From Bacillus infantis NRRL B-14911 (lineage in GTDB: Bacteria; Bacillota; Bacilli; Bacillales; Cytobacillaceae): a DNA stretch of 64,000 nucleotides. A model generated the notes under the pieces. The model searched no databases. It was given only the letters and a program-made list of their open reading frames with translations, and was not told the origin of the DNA. Location of the stretch: positions 1,016,501 through 1,080,500 of the forward strand of contig NC_022524.1 of the NCBI RefSeq assembly GCF_000473245.1, read 5' to 3'. Position numbers and translations under genes: made by a program. This document shows, piece after piece, positions 1 through 8,623 of this stretch (the first letter of the stretch is position 1; each line of letters begins with the position of its first letter).

Positions 1-1
1 C

Positions 2-139
2 TCAGATGCAAAGGCATACCTCATCCAGGCCCCCTGGACAATGATCTTCCCCGGACTCGCCATCATGCTCACAGTACTCGGCTTCAACCTCATGGGCGAT
101 GGGCTGAGAGATGCATTGGATCCTAGGATGAAGAGTTAG
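2..139 (+). CDS. ABC transporter permease, C-terminal 45 residues (partial)
   Basis: The reading frame is open from the left edge to a TAG at 137-139. The translation contains [19 protein letters not shown] followed by [13 protein letters not shown]. This is the typical C-terminus of DppC/OppC-type permeases of peptide/nickel ABC importers: the last membrane helix, then the conserved GDxLRDxLDPR tail. The protein would sit in the cytoplasmic membrane. The rest of the gene and its operon lie outside the window, so the substrate cannot be told. An intrinsic terminator follows about 160 nt downstream, so this is probably the last gene of its operon. Confidence 0.85.
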   Translation, partial: SDAKAYLIQAPWTMIFPGLAIMLTVLGFNLMGDGLRDALDPRMKS

Positions 140-300
140 GAAGAAAAGGGAATGTGCATGCTCAATAAAGGAATGTGAATTCTGCTCATGAACAACATAT
201 ATTTGTACTACATCTTGTGGCATTACGCATATTAGGCATTGGTTGAATATTCCACATTTAAGTGTCTTTTGACTTGAGAACCTAGAAGATTGGCAATGTC

Positions 301-338
301 AAAAAGGGTACGGAAAAAGATCTTCCGCACCCTTTTTT
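301..338 (+). terminator. Rho-independent terminator
   Basis: AAAAAGGGT-(a)-CGGAA pairs with TTCCG-(c)-ACCCTTTTTT around a short loop and ends in a T6 run. It is the likely end of the permease transcript. The A-run on the 5' side would allow it to work on the other strand as well. Confidence 0.8.
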
Positions 339-423
339 GTTTGATAACAAATATTCTTTAGCGCCTAATTAACTAATAGATTTAAAAGCTGCCTTGGATA
401 TTACATTACTCAAACTTTAAAAA

Positions 424-562
424 GCCTGTTGATTGCAGTGGAAGGCACGTAGACTCCTGCGGGATTGCAGCGGCCATGCTGAGACCCCGCAGACGCGCAG
501 CGGTGAGGAGGCTCAGCGTCGCCTCGCGGAAAGCGAAGTGCCTGTAACGGAAATCAACAGCC
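424..562. repeat. Interspersed palindromic repeat, copy 1
   Basis: A roughly 137-bp imperfect palindrome with ends CTGTTGATT and AATCAACAG. Inside these, GGCACGTAGACTCCTGCGGG faces CCTCGCGGAAAGCGAAGTGCC, giving a long hairpin with side stems. A second copy at 46434-46567 is about 85-90% identical and lies in an intergenic space too. It has no transposase. The small plus-strand reading frame across it is not preserved as a gene. Similar palindromes are widespread in Bacillus genomes as far as I remember, but I cannot name a family. Confidence 0.8.
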
Positions 563-604
563 GCCGTTATCGGAAAAACCTAATCACTTCGTTTGAAGAA
601 TTAA

Positions 605-630
605 CAAAAGCAGCCTGATGGCTGCTTTTG
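605..630 (-). terminator. Terminator of yqjA
   Basis: CAAAAGCAGCC pairs perfectly with GGCTGCTTTTG around a 4-nt loop, directly after the minus-strand stop codon at 635. Confidence 0.8.
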
Positions 631-634
631 TAAT

Positions 635-1714
635 TTATTCCTCGTTTTCCTCTATACTAATCTCGTTTTCCTCTTTATGATACGACTGGAAGCTCGAAAT
701 CAATGTATCCAAATGCTCGACCTGTTCGTCGTATTCAATAATGGCAGAAATAATCTGCATCGTATGATAGATGATCTGCTCATCATCATTTTCCATGTTT
801 TTATGCTGCGCCAGGAAGAAGGTGAACAGCTCCTTGCGGTCCAGGCAGATATCGCCTTCTTCAAAACTCACCTGAGGTTTCACTTTACCAATGAACTTAA
901 GCATCACATGCTCATGATAGTGTATCAGACAGTCCAGCTGCTGCTGGATAGAATTCTGGAAATCCTCTGGCATCTGCTGCAGCTCGTATTCATGGCGGTG
1001 CAGCCTTTTCAGTGTTTCAAGCGACATTTTAACGGTCGAGATCATCTGTCTGTAGATGACCAGCTTTCTTGCTTTAACCGGACTGTCTTTTTTCAGGTAA
1101 TTACGTTCTTCCTTGTACATAAGGTACAGCTGATCGAGCTTGATGACATCATCTTTCAGCTTTTCGATATCATTTTTTAAGAGCATATGCTCAGAGGCAT
1201 GGCGGACGTTCAGCCTGATCCACTTTGTAATATCTTCTGTCGCATTGGATATTTTATAATACAGCTTGTTTTCATATTTAGGCGGCAGGAATACAAGATT
1301 GACCAGGAAAGCTGATAATATCCCAAGCATGATGGTCGAAAAACGGATAACAGCAAATTGAACAAAGTCATCACCAGGAGTCTCCATGATGGCGATTAAG
1401 GTCACCAGTGACAGGGCGATGGTTTTTTCAAGCTTCAGCTTCAGGTTGATAATGATGACAATGACGGCGGCAAGACCGACAATGAAATAGTTGTTTCCGA
1501 AAACAAGAACAAAGACGACGGCAATGACAGCCCCGATGATATTGCCCTGGATCTGCTCGATTACCGATAGATACGATCTGTAGATGGTAGGCTGAATCGC
1601 AAAAATGGCTGCGATGCCTGCAAAAACAGGGGTTGGCAGGTTGAAGATTTCTGATAAAAATAAAGACAGTATGATGGCAATTCCCGTTTTTAGTATTCGG
1701 GCTCCAAGCTTCAT
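635..1714 (-). CDS. yqjA: Aromatic acid exporter family membrane protein (YqjA-like)
   Basis: A 359-aa protein. The N-terminal ~150 residues form about five or six hydrophobic helices (starting GIAIILSLFLSEIF), including the phrase AAIFAIQPTIYRSY seen in the FUSC/ArAE_1 family (DUF939). The C-terminal ~200 residues are soluble, charged and helical (ArAE_1_C type), ending in an acidic tail. By family it is a cytoplasmic-membrane protein related to aromatic acid exporters, but a substrate has not been shown for the Bacillus member. AAAGGA lies about 10 nt before the ATG. It stands alone, with a terminator right after it. Confidence 0.85.
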   Translation of the reverse strand: MKLGARILKTGIAIILSLFLSEIFNLPTPVFAGIAAIFAIQPTIYRSYLSVIEQIQGNIIGAVIAVVFVLVFGNNYFIVGLAAVIVIIINLKLKLEKTIALSLVTLIAIMETPGDDFVQFAVIRFSTIMLGILSAFLVNLVFLPPKYENKLYYKISNATEDITKWIRLNVRHASEHMLLKNDIEKLKDDVIKLDQLYLMYKEERNYLKKDSPVKARKLVIYRQMISTVKMSLETLKRLHRHEYELQQMPEDFQNSIQQQLDCLIHYHEHVMLKFIGKVKPQVSFEEGDICLDRKELFTFFLAQHKNMENDDEQIIYHTMQIISAIIEYDEQVEHLDTLISSFQSYHKEENEISIEENEE

Positions 1715-2000
1715 GCAAATAATATCCTTTCGTATTTATAATGGCTGCCTTATTACAATAGAACAGCAATTATCTATTTTATACTTACTTTAAACCGATT
1801 TGCTCATTGTTAAACAATTATGTACTATACAGGGATTATCCTTGAAGTTCAAGGGACAAATATGATAAATCTCCGATAAAATTCCATTAAGGCGCTTACA
1901 TGAAAAAAGTGGCGCATTGCCGGATCGATTATAGTATATGGGCGGGAAAGGCCTTCATATGATCCTTCAGTTGTGCTGTGCATAAAAAGAAATAGGAAAT
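1715..2000. other. Intergenic space without a recognised gene
   Basis: About 290 AT-rich bases between the yqjA start and the gltB terminator. No reading frame with a ribosome binding site and no known RNA motif was recognised. It must contain the yqjA promoter on the minus strand, but I could not place it with confidence. Confidence 0.5.
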
Positions 2001-2036
2001 AAATAAGGCCCGCTCAAGAATGTTGAGCGGGCCTTT
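2001..2036 (-). terminator. Terminator of gltB
   Basis: GGCCCGCTCAA pairs perfectly (11 bp) with TTGAGCGGGCC around GAATG. On the minus strand it is followed by TTATTTATTTCC. It lies 10 nt past the gltB stop codon. Confidence 0.9.
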
Positions 2037-2045
2037 GGCGAACCA

Positions 2046-5000
2046 TCATTCTGTAGAAACAGAAGGGTCAGCCTGTTCTTTTACAGGTACTACCTGGAAG
2101 AAGTGGTTTTCAACGTCTTCAAGCAATTTGGACAGCTGTTCAGATTCTTCGTGCTGCCCTTGTTCCGTGAGCATTTTTATATAATTGCCGAGAAGCTCTT
2201 GAACATCTTCCTGCCCTTTTGAGGATAAAGCAGAGACCGTGACCTTTGCCCCTTTTGCGATCCTGCGCTGAAGGGCTTCCTTCGTGAGCCCCAATTCCGG
2301 CTGATGGCGGAGATATACGACTCCGCCGGTCATGCCCGCGCAGATCCATGGTCCAGGATCGCCCAGGACAAGGCCTCTGCCATTTGTCATGTATTCAAAA
2401 GCAAATCCCTTAATATTGGCATGTGTCCCGATGTTGCCATGTTCTTTTTCAGGAAGAGGCTTTTTCAGCTGCCCGCCAATAATCATGTCAGCACCGGAGA
2501 GACGGATGCCTGCCCGAGCATCGGCATTGCCCTGGGCCACGAGGAGCCCTTTTTGTGCGCCGTATCCAAACCCTTTGCCGACTGATCCGTTGTAGAAGCT
2601 GCCATTCTTTCCTTTTGATTTAAAAATCAGAATCTCTCCGCCGAATGAAGTCTTGCCGATGCCATCCTGGGCACCGCCGGCCACTTCAATATGGATACCG
2701 GCGCTGTTGTAGGCTCCGAGCCCATTGCCTGGAATCGAGCCGCCCTTATATTTAAGGGAAACTGGCGGAAGGCTCTGATATGATCCGTCCAGCCGGTTTC
2801 TGACACGGTGGCAGGAAACACGGCTTCCCAGCACACGCTGTTCTGAAGTAATGCTCTGGTATTCGCGTGATTGGTGAAGCTCTTCTACGCTTGCATCAAG
2901 ATATTCTGCGCCTACTGCAACCTGAAGCTGGTGGGCATCGAGGGAAGCAGCCGCTTCCTGGTGGCTCAATTGGCCAATCTCCAGGGTGCGGAGGAGGTAG
3001 GTCAGGTCAAGCTGTTCTTTTCCTTTTGCCTGCTCGAGGAGGTCAGAGCGCCCGACAGCGTCCTGGAGGTTCCTGATTCCAAGTCCAGCCGCCAGCGCCT
3101 TGAGTTCCGTCCCGAAAGCTGTATATAAGTTCATGATGCCCTGGACGGCCAAATCGAATTGACGAGGGACGAAGCGGCGGAGGCCATGATCTTTTGCCTG
3201 CGCTTCTGTTTCGATCTGGGTCGCAATCCCGACATGGCATGTATCCAGATGGCAGCCGCGGCATGTGGTACAGCCGATTGCAAGCATAGAAAGTGTCCCG
3301 AATCCGATTCTGTTTGCACCGAGGAGCATAACCTTCAGCACATCTGATGCACTCTTGATGCCGCCGTCTGCCCAGATTTCCACACTGTCGCGCAGTCCTG
3401 CTTCAAGCAGGGCGTTATGGGCGGCCTTAACGCCGATTTCAACCGGAAGTCCGACATGCTGGAGCGCATGGATCCTGGCTGCGCCGGTGCCCCCGTCAAA
3501 GCCGCTCAAAGTGATGATATCCGCCCCGGCTTTTGCGATTCCAACAGAGATCGTCCCGATATTAGGAACGACAGGGACTTTTACAGCAACTTTTGCTTTA
3601 TCATTGGCCGTCTTAAGCTCGTGTATCATTTGGGCCAGGTCCTCAATTGAATAGATATCATGGTTGTTCGAAGGCGAGATTAAATCTGAGCCGATGGTGG
3701 CATTTCTCGCCTCGGCAATCTTCGCTGTCACTTTTGAGCCGGGAAGATGTCCGCCTTCACCCGGCTTCGCGCCCTGGCCGATTTTGATTTCAAGCAGGTT
3801 TGATGAGTTCAGCAGCTCTGCGTTCACCCCAAACCGGCCGGAAGCAACCTGCTGTCCGCGGGTATTCGGGTATTTGCCCAGCATATCCTTGATTTCCCCG
3901 CCTTCACCGTTCATGCTGACCATGTTCAGGCGGTCTGCACCTTCTGCATAAGCCCTGAAGGCAATCTCATTCTGTGAGCCGAACGACATGGAAGCAATGA
4001 CAAAAGGAAGATCATGCGTGCCGACATTCAGGCTCACCTCTGAAGGCGATACAGGGGAGGAGGCAGGCTTGAAGCCGGTCAGATGGCGGATCGTTGTTGG
4101 ATTCTGCTCCTCCTGTTCTGAAATCTTTTCCCCGTATGCTGTATAGTCGCCGGTTTTGGCAACTTCGCCGATGGCTTTCCAGATGCGCGGGAAAAGATGA
4201 AAGGTTTTTCCGATTCTTTCTTTTTCATTCTGGTAATCTTCTGCTCTCTGAATAGCATCTTCCTTCATGCTATCGAAATTGCAGGCAAGCTCTCCTGAAC
4301 CGAAGAAGTTTACGATATTCAGTATTTCGGCTGTCTCCTCATGAAGCCCGATGCTTGAGAATAGGCGTCCGTAGCCTCTCAGCTCGTGGATCCCGATAGT
4401 AGAAATGACCTTTTCAAGGCCTTTTGTCAAGGCAGTGTACAGGTTTACAAGCGGCGTGGCAGATTCGTCCAGCACAGTCATGAACATATAGTACGGAGAT
4501 ATCAGATCTGCACCAAGTCCATAGCTGGTGATGATATCATGCAGCGACCGGATGGAAGCCGAACGGAGCAGGATGGAACAGTCCCTGCGGACCGCTTCCT
4601 TAACGAGCGCCTGATCGATCGCTGATACAGCCAAATGCGGATCGAGCCAGAGATACCCATTTTGGTGAGCCTGTGAATCATCCAGTATGAGGAGGGATTT
4701 TCCGCTCCTGACAGCGGCCACGGCATCCTCCGCCAAACGGCCAAGGGCCTCCCGGATGCCTTCATCTTCACTGAAAACAATCGGGATGTAGGCAGTCAGC
4801 TTTTGCTCCTGGTAATAGTCTGTCACCTGGTCATAGCTTGGCTGCTGGATGATGCCGGAACATTCGAATCCTGCTTTTCCTTCAATCAGGAGCGGAGTCT
4901 GAAGTTCAGTCACTCCTGAGACTTCCTTATCAGAATGGAAGAGGGCAGGGCGCTTCCCGATGATGGTCCTGGTTGAAAAGTGTTCTGTCTCACGGTCACG

Positions 5001-6518
5001 GTCAATGGCCGGATTGGTCACGACGGCCACACTTTCCTTTATATAGTCGGCAATATTTTTCCGCTCAGGGTTCAATGCTGCCAAAGGTGCATCATGTCCT
5101 AAAGAGCGGATCGGTTCAATGCCTTTATCAGCCATCTGCTCAACAAGCTGGACCTGGTCCCTTTCCCAGCCGAAAGCTTTGTATTGGCCGTTATGGATCT
5201 TACTTGGATAGTTCATTGAAATCGTTTTGGGCAGCCTTGGCGTTTCGAGCCGCTTCCTGCTGCCGTCCAGATGCACCCGCTTTGAGAATCTCTTGTATAC
5301 TTCTTCCTGGTATGCATGCTGTTCAAATACTTCAAGAACATCTCCGTTCCATTTCAGGCCGACCTTTTCTCCAGGAGCCAGCGGCTTAGGCTCGTTTACA
5401 TATTCGCTGGAAGGAATAATACCCGGTTCGGAAGAGAATAAATAAGAGCTTTCTGTTTCAAGCATCCAGAGCGGGCGCAGCCCAAGTGCATCCACGCTGA
5501 ATACTGCCTCGTCCGCAAAGCGGGAAATGATGCCTGCAGGACCCTGGGCAAAATGGCCCCAGCCTTCCCGGATGTAGGTGTACAGATCCTGGAGATGGAC
5601 CGGGTATGACTTGATTTCATTTACGATTGGCGGGAACATCACATCCATCGCTTCAAAAAGCGAATAATTTTCACGGCAAATAAACGTCTCAAGTGTTCTG
5701 CTCAAGTCCTGTGAATCGCTGCCGTCCTTCACGAGAGGGACGCCTGCAAGCTTAGCTTCATCCCGAAGCTTGGCAATTGTGTTGATTTCACCGTTATGCC
5801 CAAGCACACTGAAAGGCTGGACGCGGAAAAAGCTGGAGAGCGTATTGGTCGAATATCTGTTATGGCCTAGTGTCATCGTCGATGCGGCAAGCGGGTTCGC
5901 AAGGTCATGATAATATTTGGGCAGGATATCCCCTGCGCCCATTACTTTATATACGGCATGGTGCTGGCTTAAAGAAGCCACATGGACATGCTCATCTTCT
6001 TCGAAATCTATAATGAGGTTAAATAATTTTTCCGTAAGGGGCTGGCCCTCCAACTCTGATACAATGGCAAACTGCCAGAATATAGGGTTTTCCTGGATGG
6101 CAATCGGCCCAAGGGCTGAAGAATCTGTCACTTCGTCTGATTCAAATAGGATTTCAAAGCCTGCATCTACTAATTTTTCTGCAAGACTGGCTTTAATGCT
6201 TGAGCTTTTTTCATTTCTTGACATGAAAACATGGCCGACCGCAAAACCTTCGCGGGAGGCTGCCTCAGGATCGGCACCGGCGTCAGATAGCTTCTGCTTC
6301 CATAGCTCGCGCGGGATATCAATGTGAATCCCGACGCCGTCGCCTTCTCCGTTAATAAAACCCGCGCGGTGATTCATCGTGACAAGCGCGTCAATGCAGC
6401 TGAAGATATTCTCCCTTGAAGGGATCTTATTCTTTTCCATTGCGGCTACAATCCCGCAGGCATCGTGCTCCTGGCGGTTAAATTCAGTGAATAGGGATGG
6501 GCTCCAAGTTTGTGTCAT
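2046..6518 (-). CDS. gltB: Glutamate synthase large subunit homologue (GltB-type)
   Basis: A 1490-aa protein with the full large-subunit domain order. The class II glutamine amidotransferase has its nucleophile at Cys21 (EHDACGIV), preceded by a 20-residue propeptide. It is followed by a central domain, an FMN-binding TIM barrel (KPGEGGHLPG, GGTGAARIHA), a 3Fe-4S motif C-x5-C-x4-C near residue 1085 (CTTCRGCHLDTCHVG), and the C-terminal GXGXG beta-helix. Such enzymes make two glutamates from glutamine and 2-oxoglutarate. The sequence differs strongly from the usual Bacillus GltA, and no small subunit (GltD) gene or gltC regulator is nearby, so its electron donor is open. The gene is monocistronic between a promoter and a terminator. 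The ATG at 6518 is the only plausible in-frame start and is reached through an unusual spacer (see 6516-6558). Confidence 0.9.
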   Translation of the reverse strand: MTQTWSPSLFTEFNRQEHDACGIVAAMEKNKIPSRENIFSCIDALVTMNHRAGFINGEGDGVGIHIDIPRELWKQKLSDAGADPEAASREGFAVGHVFMSRNEKSSSIKASLAEKLVDAGFEILFESDEVTDSSALGPIAIQENPIFWQFAIVSELEGQPLTEKLFNLIIDFEEDEHVHVASLSQHHAVYKVMGAGDILPKYYHDLANPLAASTMTLGHNRYSTNTLSSFFRVQPFSVLGHNGEINTIAKLRDEAKLAGVPLVKDGSDSQDLSRTLETFICRENYSLFEAMDVMFPPIVNEIKSYPVHLQDLYTYIREGWGHFAQGPAGIISRFADEAVFSVDALGLRPLWMLETESSYLFSSEPGIIPSSEYVNEPKPLAPGEKVGLKWNGDVLEVFEQHAYQEEVYKRFSKRVHLDGSRKRLETPRLPKTISMNYPSKIHNGQYKAFGWERDQVQLVEQMADKGIEPIRSLGHDAPLAALNPERKNIADYIKESVAVVTNPAIDRDRETEHFSTRTIIGKRPALFHSDKEVSGVTELQTPLLIEGKAGFECSGIIQQPSYDQVTDYYQEQKLTAYIPIVFSEDEGIREALGRLAEDAVAAVRSGKSLLILDDSQAHQNGYLWLDPHLAVSAIDQALVKEAVRRDCSILLRSASIRSLHDIITSYGLGADLISPYYMFMTVLDESATPLVNLYTALTKGLEKVISTIGIHELRGYGRLFSSIGLHEETAEILNIVNFFGSGELACNFDSMKEDAIQRAEDYQNEKERIGKTFHLFPRIWKAIGEVAKTGDYTAYGEKISEQEEQNPTTIRHLTGFKPASSPVSPSEVSLNVGTHDLPFVIASMSFGSQNEIAFRAYAEGADRLNMVSMNGEGGEIKDMLGKYPNTRGQQVASGRFGVNAELLNSSNLLEIKIGQGAKPGEGGHLPGSKVTAKIAEARNATIGSDLISPSNNHDIYSIEDLAQMIHELKTANDKAKVAVKVPVVPNIGTISVGIAKAGADIITLSGFDGGTGAARIHALQHVGLPVEIGVKAAHNALLEAGLRDSVEIWADGGIKSASDVLKVMLLGANRIGFGTLSMLAIGCTTCRGCHLDTCHVGIATQIETEAQAKDHGLRRFVPRQFDLAVQGIMNLYTAFGTELKALAAGLGIRNLQDAVGRSDLLEQAKGKEQLDLTYLLRTLEIGQLSHQEAAASLDAHQLQVAVGAEYLDASVEELHQSREYQSITSEQRVLGSRVSCHRVRNRLDGSYQSLPPVSLKYKGGSIPGNGLGAYNSAGIHIEVAGGAQDGIGKTSFGGEILIFKSKGKNGSFYNGSVGKGFGYGAQKGLLVAQGNADARAGIRLSGADMIIGGQLKKPLPEKEHGNIGTHANIKGFAFEYMTNGRGLVLGDPGPWICAGMTGGVVYLRHQPELGLTKEALQRRIAKGAKVTVSALSSKGQEDVQELLGNYIKMLTEQGQHEESEQLSKLLEDVENHFFQVVPVKEQADPSVSTE

Positions 6519-6558
6519 AAATACGGCTTCAGCAAATTGCCAAGCCGGTTCACCTCCT
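6516..6558 (-). promoter_or_regulatory. gltB initiation region with a hairpin between Shine-Dalgarno and ATG
   Basis: The minus strand has a near-perfect Shine-Dalgarno (AGGAGGTGA, 6558-6550), but the ATG is 31 nt further on. The bases between hold an inverted repeat, CGGCTT...AAGCCG (6547-6524), with an inner GCA/TGC pair. Folding this 24-nt hairpin out leaves 7 nt between Shine-Dalgarno and ATG, the optimal distance. No other start codon in the gltB frame exists in the spacer. A TTG six bases after the Shine-Dalgarno opens only a 4-codon frame (TTG GCA ATT TGC TGA). Confidence 0.7.
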
Positions 6559-6703
6559 ATAAGATTTTTCTGTATACAAAATGAAATTTTGTAAGGTTAA
6601 TTGTTTCGGGGAAACATATAAGGGGAAAAACAGACAAAGTGGGACTTTATTTTTCAAAAACACAAAATAAACAAAAGTGAGTTTTTCGAAAATTAGTATT
6701 TCT

Positions 6704-6732
6704 ATCATATCATAAGAATTTTCAGAAATCAA
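6704..6732 (-). promoter_or_regulatory. Sigma-A-type promoter of gltB
   Basis: On the minus strand: TTGATT (6732-6727), a 17-nt spacer, TATGAT (6709-6704). This leaves a leader of roughly 180 nt before the ATG. Confidence 0.7.
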
Positions 6733-6828
6733 TTAATTATACAAAACTATGGATGGGGAATAGGGAGCTGGAAAAGGATATGCTGATAAAACCTCTTATT
6801 TTGTAAACGTTTTCAATATTACCTATAT

Positions 6829-6858
6829 TAAAAAAGGAGCCGTTTCAGGCTCCTTTTA
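6829..6858 (-). terminator. Terminator of gsaB
   Basis: AAAAGGAGCC pairs with GGCTCCTTTT around GTTTCA. T-rich sequence follows on the minus strand, 20 nt after the gsaB stop codon. Confidence 0.85.
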
Positions 6859-6877
6859 TGCATAAAAAACTGTATAA

Positions 6878-8173
6878 TTATTCTCCGCCCATTATGCTGA
6901 ATGCATGATTGACTGCATGGAGAGTTGCGTGTATATCTTCTTCGGTATGGGCAATGGTTACAAACCAGGCTTCATACTTGGAAGGTGCCAGGTTGATCCC
7001 CTGCTCCAGCATCAGCTTGAAGAAACGCGCAAAAGTCTCGCCATCTGTGTTTTCTGCCTGCTCATAGTTTTCTACTTTTTCTTCTGTAAAGTAGATGGTC
7101 AGTGCGCCTTTCAGGCGATTGATGGTAATTTGGACCCCGTGCTCAGCCGCAGCTGCCAGGATTCCTTCTTCAAGCATTTGCCCAAGCCTGTCGAGATATT
7201 CATAAACTCCATCCTGTTTCAGGACTTCAAGGCAGGCGATTCCGGAAAGAATGGAAGCCGGGTTTCCTGCCATTGTTCCTGCCTGATAGGCTGGGCCTAA
7301 TGGAGCCACCTTTTCCATGATTTCCAGTTTGCCGCCGTAAGCACCGATCGGAAGCCCGCCGCCAATGATTTTGCCCATTGCTGTCAGGTCAGGCTGAACG
7401 CCAAGCATATCCTGGGCGCCGCCATACATAAAGCGGAAGGCTGTTATGACTTCATCATATATAACGAGAGAGCCTGCTGCATGGGCAATTTCGTTAATCT
7501 GCTCCAGGAAGCCCTCCTTTGGTTCAACAATCCCGAAATTTCCTACGATCGGCTCGACCAGCACTGCTGCGATCTCGTCTCCCCATTTTCTCATCGCTTC
7601 TTTAAACGGCTCGATATCATTGAATGGGACCGTGATCACTTCCTGGGCGATGCTTTTCGGCACGCCGGCAGAATCAGGTGTTCCAAGTGTGGATGGCCCT
7701 GAGCCTGCAGCAACAAGGACAAGGTCGGAATGGCCATGGTAGCATCCGGCAAATTTAATGATTTTGTCTTTTCCTGTGTATGCCCGCGCCACACGGATCG
7801 TGGTCATGACGGCCTCAGTGCCTGAATTGACGAAGCGGACTTTTTCCATGCCCGGCATGGCTTCCTTCAGCATCTTGGCGAATTTAACTTCGTGCGGGGT
7901 AGGTGTTCCGTACAGGACCCCTGTTTCTGCTGCTCTTTTGATTGCTTCAGTAATATGAGGATGTGCATGGCCAGTGATGATGGGGCCGTACGCAGCCAGA
8001 TAATCGATATATTGATTTCCGTCAACATCCCAGAAGTAAGCTCCCTGCGCACGCTCCATCACAACGGGAGCGCCGCCGCCAACGGCTTTATAAGAGCGGG
8101 AAGGGCTGTTTACTCCGCCCACAATATGTTTAAGTGCTTCTTCATGTATGCGTTCTGAATTTGAGAAATTCAT
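6878..8173 (-). CDS. gsaB: Glutamate-1-semialdehyde 2,1-aminomutase
   Basis: A 431-aa class III PLP-dependent aminotransferase-fold enzyme. It converts glutamate-1-semialdehyde to 5-aminolevulinate, the first tetrapyrrole precursor. Seen: the N-terminal [13 protein letters not shown] typical of GSAM, the cofactor region [15 protein letters not shown], and the PLP-binding lysine K268 in [10 protein letters not shown]. In B. subtilis the lone paralogue gsaB lies close to perR, separate from hemL of the hem operon. The same neighbourhood (ygaF, perR) follows here, so I assign gsaB rather than hemL. A GGAGGAAGAAA site precedes the ATG. The gene is monocistronic with its own terminator. Full length for the family. 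Confidence 0.92.
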   Translation of the reverse strand: MNFSNSERIHEEALKHIVGGVNSPSRSYKAVGGGAPVVMERAQGAYFWDVDGNQYIDYLAAYGPIITGHAHPHITEAIKRAAETGVLYGTPTPHEVKFAKMLKEAMPGMEKVRFVNSGTEAVMTTIRVARAYTGKDKIIKFAGCYHGHSDLVLVAAGSGPSTLGTPDSAGVPKSIAQEVITVPFNDIEPFKEAMRKWGDEIAAVLVEPIVGNFGIVEPKEGFLEQINEIAHAAGSLVIYDEVITAFRFMYGGAQDMLGVQPDLTAMGKIIGGGLPIGAYGGKLEIMEKVAPLGPAYQAGTMAGNPASILSGIACLEVLKQDGVYEYLDRLGQMLEEGILAAAAEHGVQITINRLKGALTIYFTEEKVENYEQAENTDGETFARFFKLMLEQGINLAPSKYEAWFVTIAHTEEDIHATLHAVNHAFSIMGGE

Positions 8174-8218
8174 TTTCTTCCTCCTTAGGCGTAATTCCCC
8201 CTCTATATTACCGCAGAA

Positions 8219-8447
8219 TAACAGGCAGTAATAGCCCCGCGCTTATAGTAAGAAAGTTAGGAAAAAGGAAGTGGTGCGGGTCTAAACTGCCCGTAAAGCC
8301 CGGCTGGTTCAACTAACCCCTTGGGAAGGGCGTCCAAGGGGAAGTTTCCCAATGCCGCAGTTTAACGGGCAGTAATAGCCCCGCGCTTATAGTAAGAAAG
8401 TTAGGAAAAAGGAAGGGGCTGGGACTGAACTGTCCGTAAAGCCTTAC
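8219..8447. repeat. Two-copy direct repeat with hairpins
   Basis: About 84 bp occurs twice with a 144-bp period (8219-8302 and 8363-8446). Each copy starts GGCAGTAATAGCCCCGCGCT after a TAAC(A/G) and ends near CTG(C/T)CCGTAAAGCC. The core of about 50 bp is almost identical. Between the copies, ACTGCCCGT (copy 1 end) can pair with ACGGGCAGT (copy 2 start), enclosing the perfect hairpin CCCCTTGG...CCAAGGGG. No reading frame is preserved. It fills the divergent gap between gsaB and the exporter operon. Confidence 0.75.
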
Positions 8448-8501
8448 TGGCTGAGTCAGCCCGCTGTGGAGAGTGCTCCAGAGGGAAGAAGTGCAGGCTA
8501 T

Positions 8502-8530
8502 TTGTATTAAAGATGTCCTTTGGCTAAAAT
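8502..8530 (+). promoter_or_regulatory. Putative promoter of the ABC-2 exporter operon
   Basis: TTGTAT (8502-8507), 17 nt, TAAAAT (8525-8530), about 95 nt before the start of the ATPase gene. Confidence 0.5.
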
Positions 8531-8623
8531 GAGTTCTTGGGGCACCGGCTTTGGAGAAGGCAGGATGCCTTGGATGTTTTGAAATATATGCCCTTGTAAA
8601 AAGGGATTGAACTGGAGGAAAAC

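Noticed and set aside
433-618. Open frame of 61 codons on the plus strand across the first palindromic repeat
   Set aside because: No ribosome binding site, sequence explained by the palindrome, and the equivalent frame in the second copy has a different continuation.
677-1180. 167-codon plus-strand frame opposite yqjA
   Set aside because: Antisense to a recognised membrane protein gene with no ribosome binding site.
3265-3654. Long plus-strand frames opposite gltB (also 3664-3951, 4973-5389 and 5917-6327)
   Set aside because: Shadows of a GC-rich, clearly coding minus-strand gene, with no own start signals.
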